Position numbers and translations under genes: made by a program. Of a DNA stretch of 64,000 nucleotides, positions 19,171 to 29,050 are shown piece by piece. The notes beneath the pieces are model-generated. The model saw only the letters and a list, made by a program, of their open reading frames with translations, was not told the origin of the DNA and did no database searches. The stretch comes from Pinibacter soli (GTDB lineage Bacteria; Bacteroidota; Bacteroidia; Chitinophagales; Chitinophagaceae). Every line of letters begins with the position of its first letter. Positions within the stretch are counted from its first letter, which is position 1. The stretch is taken from positions 496,001-560,000 of the forward strand of contig NZ_JASBRG010000005.1 of NCBI RefSeq assembly GCF_029961145.1, given 5' to 3'.

Positions 19171-20670
19171 ATGGCAACAAGAAATACTTCCCCCCGCGAC
19201 AATTCATTTCAATCAAGGTTTTTTGGCGAAGGTCTTACGTTTGACGACGTGTTATTAATGCCTGCATACAGCGAGGTATTACCGAAAGATGTTGACATAC
19301 GTACCCAACTTACAAAGAACATTACGCTTAACATTCCAATGCTGTCTGCAGCGATGGATACCGTTACAGAAGCCAATCTGGCTATAGCGCTTGCACGTGA
19401 AGGAGGTCTTGGTATTTTACACAAAAACATGAGTATCGAAAAGCAGGCAGAGCAAGTTCGCAAAGTTAAAAGAAGCGAAAGCGGCCTTATCATCGATCCT
19501 ATTACACTTCATGATGATGCTACCATAGGCGACGCACTTAAATTAATGCGTGAGAACAAGATTGGTGGTATTCCAATTGTTGATGGTGATAAAAGACTGG
19601 TTGGTATCCTCACCAACAGAGATCTGCGTTTTGAAACCAACAAAAAAATTCCTGTAAAAGATGTGATGACAAAAGAAAACCTCATCACTGCACCGGAAGG
19701 AACAGATCTTAAAAAAGCAGAAAAAATACTCCGTCAATATAAAATCGAAAAACTTCCTGTTATCAATAAGCAAAAGGCTCTGATCGGTTTGATCACCTAC
19801 AGAGATATTTTGCAATTGCGCAATTTTCCGAATGCGGTTAAGGATAGCTACGGCCGTTTGCTGGTGGGTGGTGCGCTTGGCATTACAAAAGACCTGCAGG
19901 ACAGAGCCTACGCTCTCCAACAAGTAGGTGTTGACATTGTGGCGTTGGATAGTTCACACGGTCATAGCAAAGGAGTTATCGATTCATTGAAAGCCCTTAA
20001 AAAGAATTTCAAAAATTTACAGGTTATAGCTGGTAACGTTGGTACAGGTGCTGGCGCAAAAGCTCTTGCAGATGCAGGTGCAGATGCAGTGAAAATCGGT
20101 ATCGGACCGGGTTCTATTTGTACCACACGTATCGTTGCCGGAGCCGGTGTGCCGCAGTTGACCGCTATTGTTGAAGCTGCAGCAGCACTTAAAGGCAAAA
20201 ACGTTCCTTTGATCGCTGATGGTGGTATCCGCTATACAGGCGACATGGTGAAAGCTCTTGCAGCAGGCGCAAGCGTAACCATGATGGGTAGCGTGTTTGC
20301 CGGTGTTGAAGAAAGCCCTGGAGAAACCATTATATATGAAGGCCGTAAATTCAAAGAATACCGCGGCATGGGCTCTATTGGTGCTATGCAACAAGGTAGC
20401 GGCGACCGTTACTTCCAGGAAGGCGAAGAAGATGCAAAGAAGATGGTTCCAGAAGGAATTGAGGGCCGTGTGGCTTATAAAGGAAACCTGAACGAGGTTA
20501 TATCACAATATGTTGGTGGTCTTCGTGCCGGAATGGGTCTTTGCGGTTCTGCTAATTTAAAAGCATTGCAACAGGCAACTTTTGTTCAGATCACCAACGC
20601 AGGTATGCGCGAAAGCCATGCTCACGATGTTGACATTACAAAAGAAGCACCGAACTATAGCAGAAAATAG
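19171..20670 (+). CDS. guaB: Inosine-5'-monophosphate dehydrogenase
   Basis: The frame is open from 19039, but the first 44 codons run through repeat sequence and the promoter. The ATG at 19171 gives a normal 499-aa IMPDH. Visible are [21 protein letters not shown] at the N-terminus, two CBS domains (about residues 95-215; [23 protein letters not shown] and [18 protein letters not shown]), the catalytic loop [17 protein letters not shown] with the active-site Cys, and the flap segment [11 protein letters not shown]. It oxidises IMP to XMP with NAD, the committed step of GTP synthesis, and GTP feeds FolE elsewhere in the window. Confidence 0.98.
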   Translation: MATRNTSPRDNSFQSRFFGEGLTFDDVLLMPAYSEVLPKDVDIRTQLTKNITLNIPMLSAAMDTVTEANLAIALAREGGLGILHKNMSIEKQAEQVRKVKRSESGLIIDPITLHDDATIGDALKLMRENKIGGIPIVDGDKRLVGILTNRDLRFETNKKIPVKDVMTKENLITAPEGTDLKKAEKILRQYKIEKLPVINKQKALIGLITYRDILQLRNFPNAVKDSYGRLLVGGALGITKDLQDRAYALQQVGVDIVALDSSHGHSKGVIDSLKALKKNFKNLQVIAGNVGTGAGAKALADAGADAVKIGIGPGSICTTRIVAGAGVPQLTAIVEAAAALKGKNVPLIADGGIRYTGDMVKALAAGASVTMMGSVFAGVEESPGETIIYEGRKFKEYRGMGSIGAMQQGSGDRYFQEGEEDAKKMVPEGIEGRVAYKGNLNEVISQYVGGLRAGMGLCGSANLKALQQATFVQITNAGMRESHAHDVDITKEAPNYSRK

Positions 20671-20849
20671 TATTGTAGCTACGAATTTCATTCGTCTTCC
20701 TACAACCCGAATGTGCAACAGAAAATGCGGAAATTCCATTTTTTTGTTGCACATTTAATTTGCGGCAGAATATGCGGAGATTCCGTTTTTTTTGTTGCAT
20801 ACGAATGTGCAATCAGGGCGAATGCAATTCGCCCCTACAAACGAATAAC
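20671..20849. repeat. Intergenic repeat cluster guaB to DUF4105
   Basis: Near-identical 34-nt direct repeats lie at 20719-20751 and 20766-20799 (core ATGCGGAAATTCC / ATGCGGAGATTCC followed by a T-run and GTTGCA). A 10-bp inverted repeat AATGTGCAAC/GTTGCACATT lies at 20710-20719/20746-20755. A palindromic ACGAATTTCATTCGT lies at 20679-20693. The common GGCGAATGCAATTCGCCCC word lies at 20818-20836, 14 nt before the next ATG. Confidence 0.8.
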
Positions 20850-22037
20850 ATGAAATTTTTCACCCGCATTTTTGCGCTTCTTCTTACTTTGCATTTTTCT
20901 TTTTTTTCGCAGGCGCAAAGCGATTCCTGTAACATTACAGTAAGCCTGCTTACTGCCGGCCCGGGCGATGAATTGTATTCCATCTTTGGTCACAGTGCGC
21001 TTCGTGTGGTGGACAAAACAAGAAACACTGACCTCGTGTTCAACTATGGCACATTTGAGTTTGGTGATGATTTCTATCAAAAGTTTATCAAGGGCGATCT
21101 TCTATATTTTTCCTCTATCGAGCAATTCAATAATCACGATGGCTATCTCGGTTTTTTAAATGAATACAAAGAGGAAGGCAGAAGCATTCAGGAACAAATC
21201 CTCAATCTTTCCTGCCAGCAAAAGCAAAAATTGTACGATGCGTTAAAAACAAATGCGCTTCCTCAAAACCGGTATTATCTATATGAATTTTTATTCGACA
21301 ATTGTTCGACACGTTTAAGAGATATTGTTGAGAAAAACAATTCGCCTTTTTCTACCAGGAACATTTTGGAAAACAAATCACTTACCTTCCGCGACCTCAT
21401 CTACAGCTATCTTAACAGAGGTAAACAATACTGGAGCAAATTAGGCATAGATATTCTGCTTGGTGCCAATATGGATCGCAAAGTGACCAACCGGGAAGCC
21501 ATGTTTTTACCCGAATATTTATTAAAAGGTTTTGACAGTACTACCGTAAATGGCAAACCTTTGGTAAGCGAAAAACGTACACTTTTTGATGCGCCCAATA
21601 ATACAGCATCGGCGGCCCCGGTTACGCCAATGGTTGCGTTCAGTTTCCTTTTCGCATTGGTTGGCTTTTGCAGTTTGGTAAAATATCCTTCGGCAAAAAT
21701 GTTCCTCAAAATATTTGACCCGGCACTCTTTTTTCTTACGGGTGCATTGGGCATTTTGCTGGTGTTTATGTGGGCAGGAACAAGTCACATGGAATGCAAA
21801 AACAACCTCAACTTACTATGGGCAGTTCCTACTCATTTTGTGATAGCCTTTTTTGTAAATAGCAATAAAAAATGGGTAAAAACTTATTTTAAATTAACCG
21901 CCTGGCTAAGCTTGCTTTTGCTGATTTGTTGGATTATTTTACCACAGGCGCTCAATGTTGCTTTGATACCGCTGGTAGGCGTTTTGTTTTTGAGAAGTCA
22001 GAAGCGAAGCAAGGCAATCGTGAATGGTCAATCGTGA
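20850..22037 (+). CDS. DUF4105 protein, Lnb-like (probable lipoprotein N-acyltransferase)
   Basis: The ATG at 20850 is preferred (395 aa) because the upstream extension from a TTG at 20760 runs through repeats and the new start exposes a signal peptide (1-23, FFSQAQ). The periplasmic N-terminal half carries the conserved GPGDELYSIFGHSALRV with His48 and a FDNCSTR motif with Cys152, as in DUF4105/Lnb_N proteins. The C-terminal ~130 residues hold about four membrane helices. From memory, DUF4105 proteins in Bacteroides (Lnb) N-acylate the lipoprotein cysteine where Lnt is absent; the transfer to this protein is inference. The last ~7 residues (AIVNGQS) are encoded by a family-C repeat. Confidence 0.8.
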   Translation: MKFFTRIFALLLTLHFSFFSQAQSDSCNITVSLLTAGPGDELYSIFGHSALRVVDKTRNTDLVFNYGTFEFGDDFYQKFIKGDLLYFSSIEQFNNHDGYLGFLNEYKEEGRSIQEQILNLSCQQKQKLYDALKTNALPQNRYYLYEFLFDNCSTRLRDIVEKNNSPFSTRNILENKSLTFRDLIYSYLNRGKQYWSKLGIDILLGANMDRKVTNREAMFLPEYLLKGFDSTTVNGKPLVSEKRTLFDAPNNTASAAPVTPMVAFSFLFALVGFCSLVKYPSAKMFLKIFDPALFFLTGALGILLVFMWAGTSHMECKNNLNLLWAVPTHFVIAFFVNSNKKWVKTYFKLTAWLSLLLLICWIILPQALNVALIPLVGVLFLRSQKRSKAIVNGQS

Positions 22038-22041
22038 ATCG
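22011..22041. repeat. Family C repeat overlapping the 3' end of the DUF4105 gene
   Basis: CAATCGTGAATGGTCAATCG followed by TGAATCG spans the last codons and the TGA stop (22035-22037). It is the same word as at 39001-39022, 46715-46728 and 63182-63206. No partner arm was seen before the next gene. Confidence 0.8.
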
Positions 22042-22136
22042 AAAGAAACACGAAAATCTAAACATATCGCACAAATTTGATGTTGGGAAACCGCAACCTT
22101 TTTTGCCTTTTTAATTTTTACTTTTTTACTTAACGT

Positions 22137-22931
22137 ATGAAAACAATTTCCATCAACAATAAGAAACTTGCCTACACTGTACATGGCTCCGGTGCGCCTG
22201 TTATGTTGTTGCATGGCTTTGCAGAAGATCACGAGGTATGGGCAAACCAGGTGGCTGTGCTGGAAAAAAACTACACCGTTATTATTCCTGATCTTCCTGG
22301 AAGTGGTGGTTCAGACAAGCTGGATGAAATCAGCATGGAAACTATGGCCGAAACAGTGAAGTCGATTTTGGAAAATGAAAAAATTGGGCAGGCCGTTGTT
22401 ATCGGCCATTCAATGGGTGGGTATATAGCGCTGGCCTTTGCAGAAAAATACCCGCAGTTTTTAAAGGGACTTGGGTTGTTTCACTCTACCGCTTTTCCTG
22501 ATACAGAAGAAAAAAAAGAGACACGCCGCAAGGGCATTGAGTTTATAAAGAAAAATGGCGCTTACCTGTTTATAAAACAAACTACTCCTAATCTTTTTAC
22601 CGAAAATTATAAGTTAAAAAATTCTGATAAAGTTGTTACATTTATAGAACACCTTAAAGACTTTGAAGCCGAGTCGCTGATCGCGTATTATTATGCGATG
22701 ATTGCCAGGCCTGACAGAACCCTCGTTTTGAAAAACTTTTCCAAGCCAGTTTTGTTAATTATAGGCAAGAACGACATTGCGGTTCCTTACAAGGACAGCC
22801 TGGCCCTGAGCCATTTATCTTCCACTACCTATGTAACCATTCTTGAACATTCTGCCCATATGGGTATGATGGAAGAAATTAGTAAAAGTAACGAGGCTTT
22901 GGAAAGCTATTTACAAGGCATTTTTAAGTAA
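22137..22931 (+). CDS. Alpha/beta hydrolase
   Basis: The 264-aa protein is cytosolic. The nucleophile elbow is GHSMGG with Ser92. The oxyanion-hole region is LLHGFAEDHEVW (about 24-35). The acid is probably Asp in IIGKNDIAVP (about 213) and the base His in LEHSAHMGMME (about 242). Length and layout fit small esterase or haloperoxidase-like lipases of the Abhydrolase_1 type. The substrate cannot be told. It stands alone between two repeat-containing gaps. Confidence 0.92.
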   Translation: MKTISINNKKLAYTVHGSGAPVMLLHGFAEDHEVWANQVAVLEKNYTVIIPDLPGSGGSDKLDEISMETMAETVKSILENEKIGQAVVIGHSMGGYIALAFAEKYPQFLKGLGLFHSTAFPDTEEKKETRRKGIEFIKKNGAYLFIKQTTPNLFTENYKLKNSDKVVTFIEHLKDFEAESLIAYYYAMIARPDRTLVLKNFSKPVLLIIGKNDIAVPYKDSLALSHLSSTTYVTILEHSAHMGMMEEISKSNEALESYLQGIFK

Positions 22932-23097
22932 AGGAAAAAGACGAAATCAGGATAAAGCAACAACCACTAAGGCAACCAAAAGCTGAGTGGCCACGTATCT
23001 TATTTGAGCCTTTACGTGACCTTTTAGCAAGCTTGTATACTTTCAGACAACCCATTATTACCGAAACATTATAACCGAAAGGCCAAAATGCTTCTTG

Positions 23098-25740
23098 ATG
23101 AAGAAATGTGCTTCCATACTCTTCCTGATGCTGTATTATGCCGCCCAACTGTATGCTAACCACATTCGAGGAGGAGAATTGTATTATAAATACATTGGCC
23201 CCGGGAACGCCCCAAATTCTTCAAGATATGTTGTCACTTTAAAATTGTACATCGACTGTTTTCAAAACAATCCCGGACAGAACGATGAGGCCGAAAATTT
23301 CTCCATTTACGAGAAGGGCCAAACAACCCCGTATACTACAGTAAATGCGCCTAAGATAAAAGAAGAGCAAATAAGATACGACCCCGCTTCAAACCCCTGC
23401 ATTACGAACCCTCCAACAGATGTTTGCTATAATTTACGCTATTATGAAACCACAATAGAAGTACCTGATAGCAGAGTTGGTTACACCATTGCATTTCAGC
23501 GCTGCTGCCGCCTTGACGGTATTCAAAACGTGAGCAACAGTGGTCGTACCGGAGTTACCTACTTGTGTGAAATACCGGGAACAGATGTATTAGCGGGTGC
23601 TCAAAAAAACTCCAGTCCAACCTTAATCGCCGGTGATGCAGTCGCCATTTGTATGTCTTCTGCATTTCAATTTAATTTTGGCGCCACAGATCCTGATGGT
23701 ACAGACTCACTATCGTACGCATTGTGTGATGCCTATGACGGCGCCGGCGAGAGACAAGGAACCTGTTTTACTTGCGTAACACCTAACCCCGCACCTCCTC
23801 CGCCATACAGCGCACTGCCTTACAGACCTGGTTTTTCAGGAGGCGTGCCGATGGATCCTTCTGCCTCCATAAATCCCAAAACAGGCTTATTTTCAGGCAT
23901 TGCCCCTTCCGCTATTGGCCAATATGTTGTTACCGTTTGCGTATCGGAGTACAGGCAGGGAGTACTTATCAATGTGCATCGCAAAGACATTCACATAAAA
24001 GTTTCTGATTGTGTTCCACTGAACGCATTGCTTTCTCCTGAATATCATTTCTGCGACGATTTCAAAGTAGCGATCAGAAACAATCAGAACAATCCGCCCG
24101 GCACCATGTATGTATGGAACTATGGGGACAAATCAAAGCTTGATACTTCCTACGACCCGATGGGAAATGTCACACATACGTATGCTGACACAGGCGTGTA
24201 CCAGATAAAATTAACCGCGTTGCTTTCTGCAGGCCAGTGTATTGATTCAACCACCGCCATTGCAAAAGTGTTCCCCGGTTTTTTTGGTGGCTTTACATCG
24301 GTTGGAACGTGTTTACTGAATCCAATACATTTTGTCGATACCACGAAAGCGAAATACGGCGCTGCAAACAAATGGACATGGGCCTTTGGAGATGAAACGG
24401 CCACCAACGACAGCTCAAATCTTCAAAACCCATCGTGGAAATACAGTACAGCCGGGTCAAAGCCGGTACAACTTATTGTTGAAAGCAGCAAGGGCTGTAT
24501 TGATACGGTGCTCAGCGCAATAGATGTGAAGGAAAAACCCACCATCGCTTTGCCTTTCAGGGATACGTTGATTTGCAATATTGATACGCTACAACTTTCG
24601 GCAACTGGTTTTGGCATTTTTAACTGGACGCCGAATATTATCAATCTTATGCGAAATGGTAATACCGCCACGCCGCTCGTTTTCCCTAAAGCAACAACTG
24701 TCTTCTATGTACAACTCAACGAAGATGGCTGTATCAACACTGATAGCATTAGAGTAAGAGTTGTTGATAGAGTAACATTAAATGCCGGAAATGATACAAC
24801 CATTTGCCTGACTGATGCGATCGTATTGCATCCACAAACTGATGGCTTACGGTATGCCTGGACGCCAGCTGGAACGCTTAGCGACAGTACAAAGCTAAAC
24901 CCGACTGCAAGGCCAACGGGAACAACAACATATCAAATCACTTCGATAATAGGAAAGTGTACAGTAAAGGATGATGTGGTAGTGACTGCCGTTCCTTATC
25001 CTCTGGCAAATGCAGGACCTGATACAGTTATCTGCTACAGGGACACCGCATATCTTCACGCAACAGTCGACGGAATTTCCTACACGTGGTCACCAACAAC
25101 CACGCTTGTTAATCCTCAATCGCTAAATCCGCGGGCCTACCCGATCAGAACGACTGTTTATACGCTAACGGTTCGCGATAACAAAGGCTGTCCAAAGCCT
25201 GGCATCGGAACTGTAACAATAACAGTTCGTCCGCCAGTAATTGCATCGGCGGGAAACGATACTTCTATCGTAATAAATCAACCATTACAATTGAATGCGA
25301 CAGGGGCCGAATTTTACCAATGGACTCCAGCAACCGGATTGAACAATCCCAACATTCAAAATCCTGTTGCCAGTATCAATCAGAACATGACTTATGTAGT
25401 TAAAGCATACACAGTAGATAAATGCTATGACTATGATACCATCAACGTAAAAGTATTTACTTCACTTCCTGATATTTTTGTTCCGAATGCCTTTACTCCC
25501 GAAAGAGCATCCAATAACTTGTTCAGGCCAATTCCTGTGGGCATAAGCAAGTTGGATTATTTCCGGGTATATAATCGCTGGGGGCAGCTGGTATACAACA
25601 ATGCTGATCCTGGCAAAGGCTGGGACGGAACAATCAACGGCAATCTGCAGGGACCAGATACATTCGTCTGGATGGTGCAGGGCACTTCTTACACGGGGCA
25701 GGTGATTTCCAGGAAAGGAACAGTGGTGTTGATGCGATGA
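23098..25740 (+). CDS. T9SS type B sorted multidomain surface protein with PKD-like domains
   Basis: ATG at 23098 is used; the in-frame TTG just before it is unlikely. The 880-aa protein has a signal peptide (about 1-20, YAAQLYA). The N-terminal half starts NHIRGGELYYKYIG, typical of Bacteroidota 'HIRGGE' gliding-associated proteins. Two PKD-like domains follow (about 320-480, with MYVWNYGDKS and WAFGDETA), then repeated Ig-like segments with NAGNDTTICLTD / NAGPDTVICYRD / SAGNDTSIVINQ starts (about 490-770). The C-terminal ~85 residues (IFVPNAFTPE, FRVYNRWGQLVY, WDGTINGN, GTVVLMR) are the CHU_C type B sorting domain. It is exported by the T9SS and held at or released from the surface, perhaps as an adhesin. 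Confidence 0.9.
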   Translation: MKKCASILFLMLYYAAQLYANHIRGGELYYKYIGPGNAPNSSRYVVTLKLYIDCFQNNPGQNDEAENFSIYEKGQTTPYTTVNAPKIKEEQIRYDPASNPCITNPPTDVCYNLRYYETTIEVPDSRVGYTIAFQRCCRLDGIQNVSNSGRTGVTYLCEIPGTDVLAGAQKNSSPTLIAGDAVAICMSSAFQFNFGATDPDGTDSLSYALCDAYDGAGERQGTCFTCVTPNPAPPPPYSALPYRPGFSGGVPMDPSASINPKTGLFSGIAPSAIGQYVVTVCVSEYRQGVLINVHRKDIHIKVSDCVPLNALLSPEYHFCDDFKVAIRNNQNNPPGTMYVWNYGDKSKLDTSYDPMGNVTHTYADTGVYQIKLTALLSAGQCIDSTTAIAKVFPGFFGGFTSVGTCLLNPIHFVDTTKAKYGAANKWTWAFGDETATNDSSNLQNPSWKYSTAGSKPVQLIVESSKGCIDTVLSAIDVKEKPTIALPFRDTLICNIDTLQLSATGFGIFNWTPNIINLMRNGNTATPLVFPKATTVFYVQLNEDGCINTDSIRVRVVDRVTLNAGNDTTICLTDAIVLHPQTDGLRYAWTPAGTLSDSTKLNPTARPTGTTTYQITSIIGKCTVKDDVVVTAVPYPLANAGPDTVICYRDTAYLHATVDGISYTWSPTTTLVNPQSLNPRAYPIRTTVYTLTVRDNKGCPKPGIGTVTITVRPPVIASAGNDTSIVINQPLQLNATGAEFYQWTPATGLNNPNIQNPVASINQNMTYVVKAYTVDKCYDYDTINVKVFTSLPDIFVPNAFTPERASNNLFRPIPVGISKLDYFRVYNRWGQLVYNNADPGKGWDGTINGNLQGPDTFVWMVQGTSYTGQVISRKGTVVLMR

Positions 25741-25745
25741 AAGAG

Positions 25746-25972
25746 GGAACGCAGATTCTCATGATCGTCATGATTTTGATGATTTGAGATTTGAAATTTC
25801 CAGTGCGTTGCTCACCACTGAATAGAGAACTAAAAGTACAAGTGTGCGACGCAACAATGCTCAATAGTAGCACTATCGCCTGGTTCATAAAAACCATCGC
25901 GCAACAAGCAAACGCCAAATTTCTTATCGGAGATGTAGACAAATTTCAAAATCATAATCTGCGTTCCGTCTC
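25746..25972. repeat. Family E inverted repeat between cargo gene and SDR
   Basis: The left arm 25746-25777 (GGGAACGCAGATTCTCATG...) and right arm 25947-25966 (ending AATCTGCGTTCC) are reverse complements. The core has further short palindromic words such as CAGTGCGTTGCTCACCACTG (25801-25820) and GTGCGACGCAAC. The left arm begins 6 nt after the TGA of the cargo gene. The same left-arm word follows the receptor stop at 2333. Confidence 0.85.
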
Positions 25973-26008
25973 ACAAACTGTTTTACCTTCATCAAAACTT
26001 CGAATAAC

Positions 26009-26764
26009 ATGAGCAAGATTGTTTTGGTTACGGGCGCCACTTCAGGCTTTGGAAAAGCAACAGCGGAAATATTTGCATCGAACAAACACAATGTGATTAT
26101 CACAGGAAGGAGAAAAGAAAGACTGGACGAACTGAAAAATGAACTTGAACAGAAATACGGCATAAAAGTGTATTCGCTTAGTTTTGACGTTCGCAACCGG
26201 GAAGAAGCATTTTCATCGATAAACAGTTTACCGCAGGAATGGAGAGCTATTGATGTACTGGTAAACAATGCCGGTCTGGCGGCAGGAAGAGATCATTTTG
26301 ACGATGCTTCAATGGAAGATTGGGAGAACATGTTGGATACCAATGTAAAAGGACTGTTGTATGTAACAAAAGCAGTGTTGCCTTTTATGACGGAAAGAAA
26401 AAAAGGGCACATTATCAATCTTGGCTCAACGGCGGCAAAAGAAGTATATGAAAAAGGAAATGTTTACTGCGCCACGAAACATGCGGTAGATGCCCTGAGC
26501 CAGTCGATGAGAATTGATCTGCTGAAACACAAAATAAAAGTGACCGCCATCCACCCTGGAGCCGCCGAAACGGAATTTTCGATGGTTCGATTTAAGGGCG
26601 ATAAGGCACAAGCCGACAAAATATATGAAGGTTATCAACCACTTAGCGCCGAAGATGTGGCAAATGTTATCTATTACACCACCAGTTTGCCTGAACATGT
26701 TTGCATTAACGACCTTGTTTTAACCTGCCTGGCGCAGGCCAATTCTTTTTATACGCACAAATAA
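26009..26764 (+). CDS. SDR-family NAD(P)-dependent oxidoreductase (YdfG-like)
   Basis: The 251-aa protein is a classical short-chain dehydrogenase. The nucleotide-binding VTGATSGFGKAT is at 7-18, NNAG at 86-89, and the catalytic Ser140 (LGSTAA), Tyr153 and Lys157 (YCATK) are all present. An Arg pair after the second strand (TGRRKERL) favours NADP. The PGAAETEF stretch after the active site resembles YdfG-type enzymes that act on hydroxy acids such as serine and 3-hydroxypropionate. The exact substrate is unknown. It appears monocistronic. Confidence 0.93.
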   Translation: MSKIVLVTGATSGFGKATAEIFASNKHNVIITGRRKERLDELKNELEQKYGIKVYSLSFDVRNREEAFSSINSLPQEWRAIDVLVNNAGLAAGRDHFDDASMEDWENMLDTNVKGLLYVTKAVLPFMTERKKGHIINLGSTAAKEVYEKGNVYCATKHAVDALSQSMRIDLLKHKIKVTAIHPGAAETEFSMVRFKGDKAQADKIYEGYQPLSAEDVANVIYYTTSLPEHVCINDLVLTCLAQANSFYTHK

Positions 26765-26920
26765 TTTTTGCACTTATGCAATAGTCTGAAAAAACATGCG
26801 TTATTTCTAGAGAGATTACGTAAATTACAGTAGTAGTTATACAACTCTCTTAAACCTATTTTCCTATTAGAAAGATTAACCAGTTAGTTAATATCTTAAT
26901 CCAGTCCAGAGACCATTACC

Positions 26921-27409
26921 ATGAAAAAAGTTAAATTTTTCAGGTTCTTAACCTTATTACTATGTTGTTGCATGTCTTTTGCAGTAATTCATGCACAGGA
27001 AGACGTGATCAAACAACGCAGTTTTTTGAATGAATCTTTTAAGCCACAAATAGATAGCTTAAAAAAGTTATACGCTTCACAAGGTTTTGCCCTCGTTCGT
27101 GAAGCCTCGATGGCGATGGAAAGTGAATATGAGATGCCGGTGATTATGCCACTACAGCAAGGAGGAAATTATCAGTTTGTTTTTATTGGCGAGCCCGACT
27201 CCAAACTTTATGAAGTAAGGATGTATGATTGGAATGAAAAGCAGGTTATTTACAAAAAGAATTTGTGGGGAGATGTTGACGGTAATATAATCTCTTTCAA
27301 TTACACATCCCAGTTCTCGGAATATCACATGCTCAAACCCGTACAAGTGAACAAGAACAAGAAAAAAACATTGAGCGGTTATGTGATGATGTTCAGGAGA
27401 ACACAATAA
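26921..27409 (+). CDS. Small secreted protein of unknown function
   Basis: The 162-aa protein has a signal peptide (about 1-25, FAVIHAQ). The mature part (about 137 aa) has one N-terminal amphipathic helix (QIDSLKKLYASQGF) and then predicted beta strands (YQFVFIGEPDSKLYEVRMYDW). No family was recognised. A terminator follows at 27448. The strand pattern and size could suit a periplasmic binding or lipocalin-like fold, but nothing supports that specifically. Confidence 0.7.
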   Translation: MKKVKFFRFLTLLLCCCMSFAVIHAQEDVIKQRSFLNESFKPQIDSLKKLYASQGFALVREASMAMESEYEMPVIMPLQQGGNYQFVFIGEPDSKLYEVRMYDWNEKQVIYKKNLWGDVDGNIISFNYTSQFSEYHMLKPVQVNKNKKKTLSGYVMMFRRTQ

Positions 27410-27447
27410 ACAGTCTCTGGTAAATTTTAAGATAAAAAAGAACAACG

Positions 27448-27476
27448 AGGTGATAGGTCTCTATCGCCTTTTTTTA
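27448..27476 (+). terminator. Intrinsic terminator after the small secreted protein gene
   Basis: The stem AGGTGATA/TATCGCCT (27448-27455 with 27462-27469, one G-U pair) is followed by a run of seven T. Confidence 0.8.
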
Positions 27477-27481
27477 TGCCC

Positions 27482-27566
27482 ATAACTGAGTACCTGAATG
27501 ACTGAAGGTCACATTCGATCAGTCACGACAGACTTTAACCACTCAGTCATTCAGTTACTCAGTTAT
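27482..27566. repeat. Family D inverted repeat at the 3' end of the AI-2E permease gene
   Basis: The 24-nt arms 27482-27505 and 27543-27566 are reverse complements with one mismatch (ATAACTGAGTACCTGAATGA / TCAGTCATTCAGTTACTCAG). The right arm contains the last two codons and stop of the minus-strand gene (AAC TGA). A second copy of the family lies at 48343-48365/48405-48423. Confidence 0.9.
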
Positions 27567-28647
27567 TTGTATTTGCTCCCTCCAGCCACAATGTAAACAA
27601 CTTATACCCCAAAGACATTACTACGGCTCCTGTAAACAATCCCATAAAGCCTGAAAGCACGAAGCCGCCGACAGCTCCGAGAAACACGACCAACATTGGC
27701 ACCGGTGCGCCTTTACCCAACAGCAATGGTTTCAACACGTTATCAGATAAGCCCACAAGTAACAGCCATATTGTAAGTAATGTAGCCGTGAGCGTAGTAC
27801 CGGTGCTCCAGATATACACTATGATGCAAATAGAAATAGGCAATATCCCTATTTGAATAATGGCAAAAATCAAACACAACAATGTCCACAAGCCTGCGGC
27901 TGGAATGCCGGCTAAAACAAGACCCACGGCAGCAAGTATTGATTGAATAAATGCAACCCCGAGGATGCCTTTCACTACGTTTCGAATGGTTACAACTGCA
28001 ATCGAAGTAACGTCGATGGTACTGTTATTTCCCATCAGCCGGCTAAAAAGACTCCGCGCAAACCGCCCGGACGCTTCTGCATAGGACAGAAACACACCGC
28101 TGATAATGATGGAAAAAGTAAACAAAAGCAAACCCTTGCCTGTACTTGCCAGCAGCCCGATAATAGATGCAACTGCAGAACGTGTTTGCGCCGGATATTT
28201 TTTTGCAACCTTATCGAGTCCTTCTGATGCCTGTGACCATAACTCATGTGCCTTGTCGCCAATGAACGGCCAGCCTTTCACATCTTCACGCGGTGGCGGA
28301 AGCTGCACGTTGCCCGCCCTGTAGTCTGCGACAAATTGCTTCAATTCGTCAACAGTAGTGAAGCTTAACCATACCGCGGGCACTATAAGGACACATAATA
28401 ACAGTACTGTAATGATGACCGCTGCACGTGTGGATTTCCCATTCATTTTTTTTGTGAGTTTTTGATGCACAGGGTATAAAACAACCGCCAGTATTGCGGC
28501 CCACGCAATGGGATTTACAAACGGGCTCAGTATGCGAAAACACCAACTTATTAAAAGCGCTACAAGCAATAGCTGAATAATGGTGTTGAACAACTGTGAA
28601 GTTGAAACAGACTTATCAGGCCTGGAAGTATCGTTACTCATATCCAT
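27559..28647 (-). CDS. AI-2E family transporter (PerM/YdiK-like permease)
   Basis: The 362-aa membrane protein has about eight hydrophobic helices: two close to the N-terminus (LLLVALLISWCFRILSPF, AWAAILAVVLYPV), one near 75, and a C-terminal cluster from about 155 to 345. The C-terminal GLSDNVLKPLLLGKG, residues 298-312, is the family signature. The family was named for autoinducer-2 export, but several members move ions or other substrates, so the substrate is open. The ATG of codon 3 is an equally possible start. The C-terminal NN and stop are encoded by the family-D repeat. Confidence 0.92.
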   Translation of the reverse strand: MDMSNDTSRPDKSVSTSQLFNTIIQLLLVALLISWCFRILSPFVNPIAWAAILAVVLYPVHQKLTKKMNGKSTRAAVIITVLLLCVLIVPAVWLSFTTVDELKQFVADYRAGNVQLPPPREDVKGWPFIGDKAHELWSQASEGLDKVAKKYPAQTRSAVASIIGLLASTGKGLLLFTFSIIISGVFLSYAEASGRFARSLFSRLMGNNSTIDVTSIAVVTIRNVVKGILGVAFIQSILAAVGLVLAGIPAAGLWTLLCLIFAIIQIGILPISICIIVYIWSTGTTLTATLLTIWLLLVGLSDNVLKPLLLGKGAPVPMLVVFLGAVGGFVLSGFMGLFTGAVVMSLGYKLFTLWLEGANTNN

Positions 28648-29050
28648 TTATACCGGTTTTATAAGAGAGTTGTTAGTTGATGGCGGTTAGTTGTTAGACG
28701 AAACATGCCAGATGCACTTCTGGTAAAAAGAGCGATAATCAAATAAAAAAAGGCAGCCGCACAAAAAAGCCTAACAACTACGAACGAACAAAGCCCACAA
28801 ACTAAAACTACAAAACACGCGGGAAAGCAAATTGGTTCGGGGACATGTAACCGTTAAATGCCGGGTTAAATGCCTGAGCAATGACTGAATAACTGGTGGT
28901 TGTTAAAAATAGTTCTTAGCTGATAGTTGTTGGTTGTTAGAGAATTACTGATTGTTGATGTGGATTTATAAGTATGTCAGATATTTGTTCTGAAAAATGG
29001 TTAGAAAGTTTAACAACTAACAGCCCCAATAACTAACAACTACACTACAC
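28648..29050. repeat. Gene-free divergent gap with family H words
   Basis: No gene was seen in this 403-nt gap between the divergent AI-2E and M14 genes. Words of the type AGTTGTTAGTTG / GGTTAGTTGTTAG occur at about 28669-28698 and 28928-28940, with reverse-complement words TTAACAACTAACAG and ATAACTAACAACTACA at about 29009-29044, forming an imperfect long inverted repeat. No exact promoter boxes were found. Confidence 0.65.
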
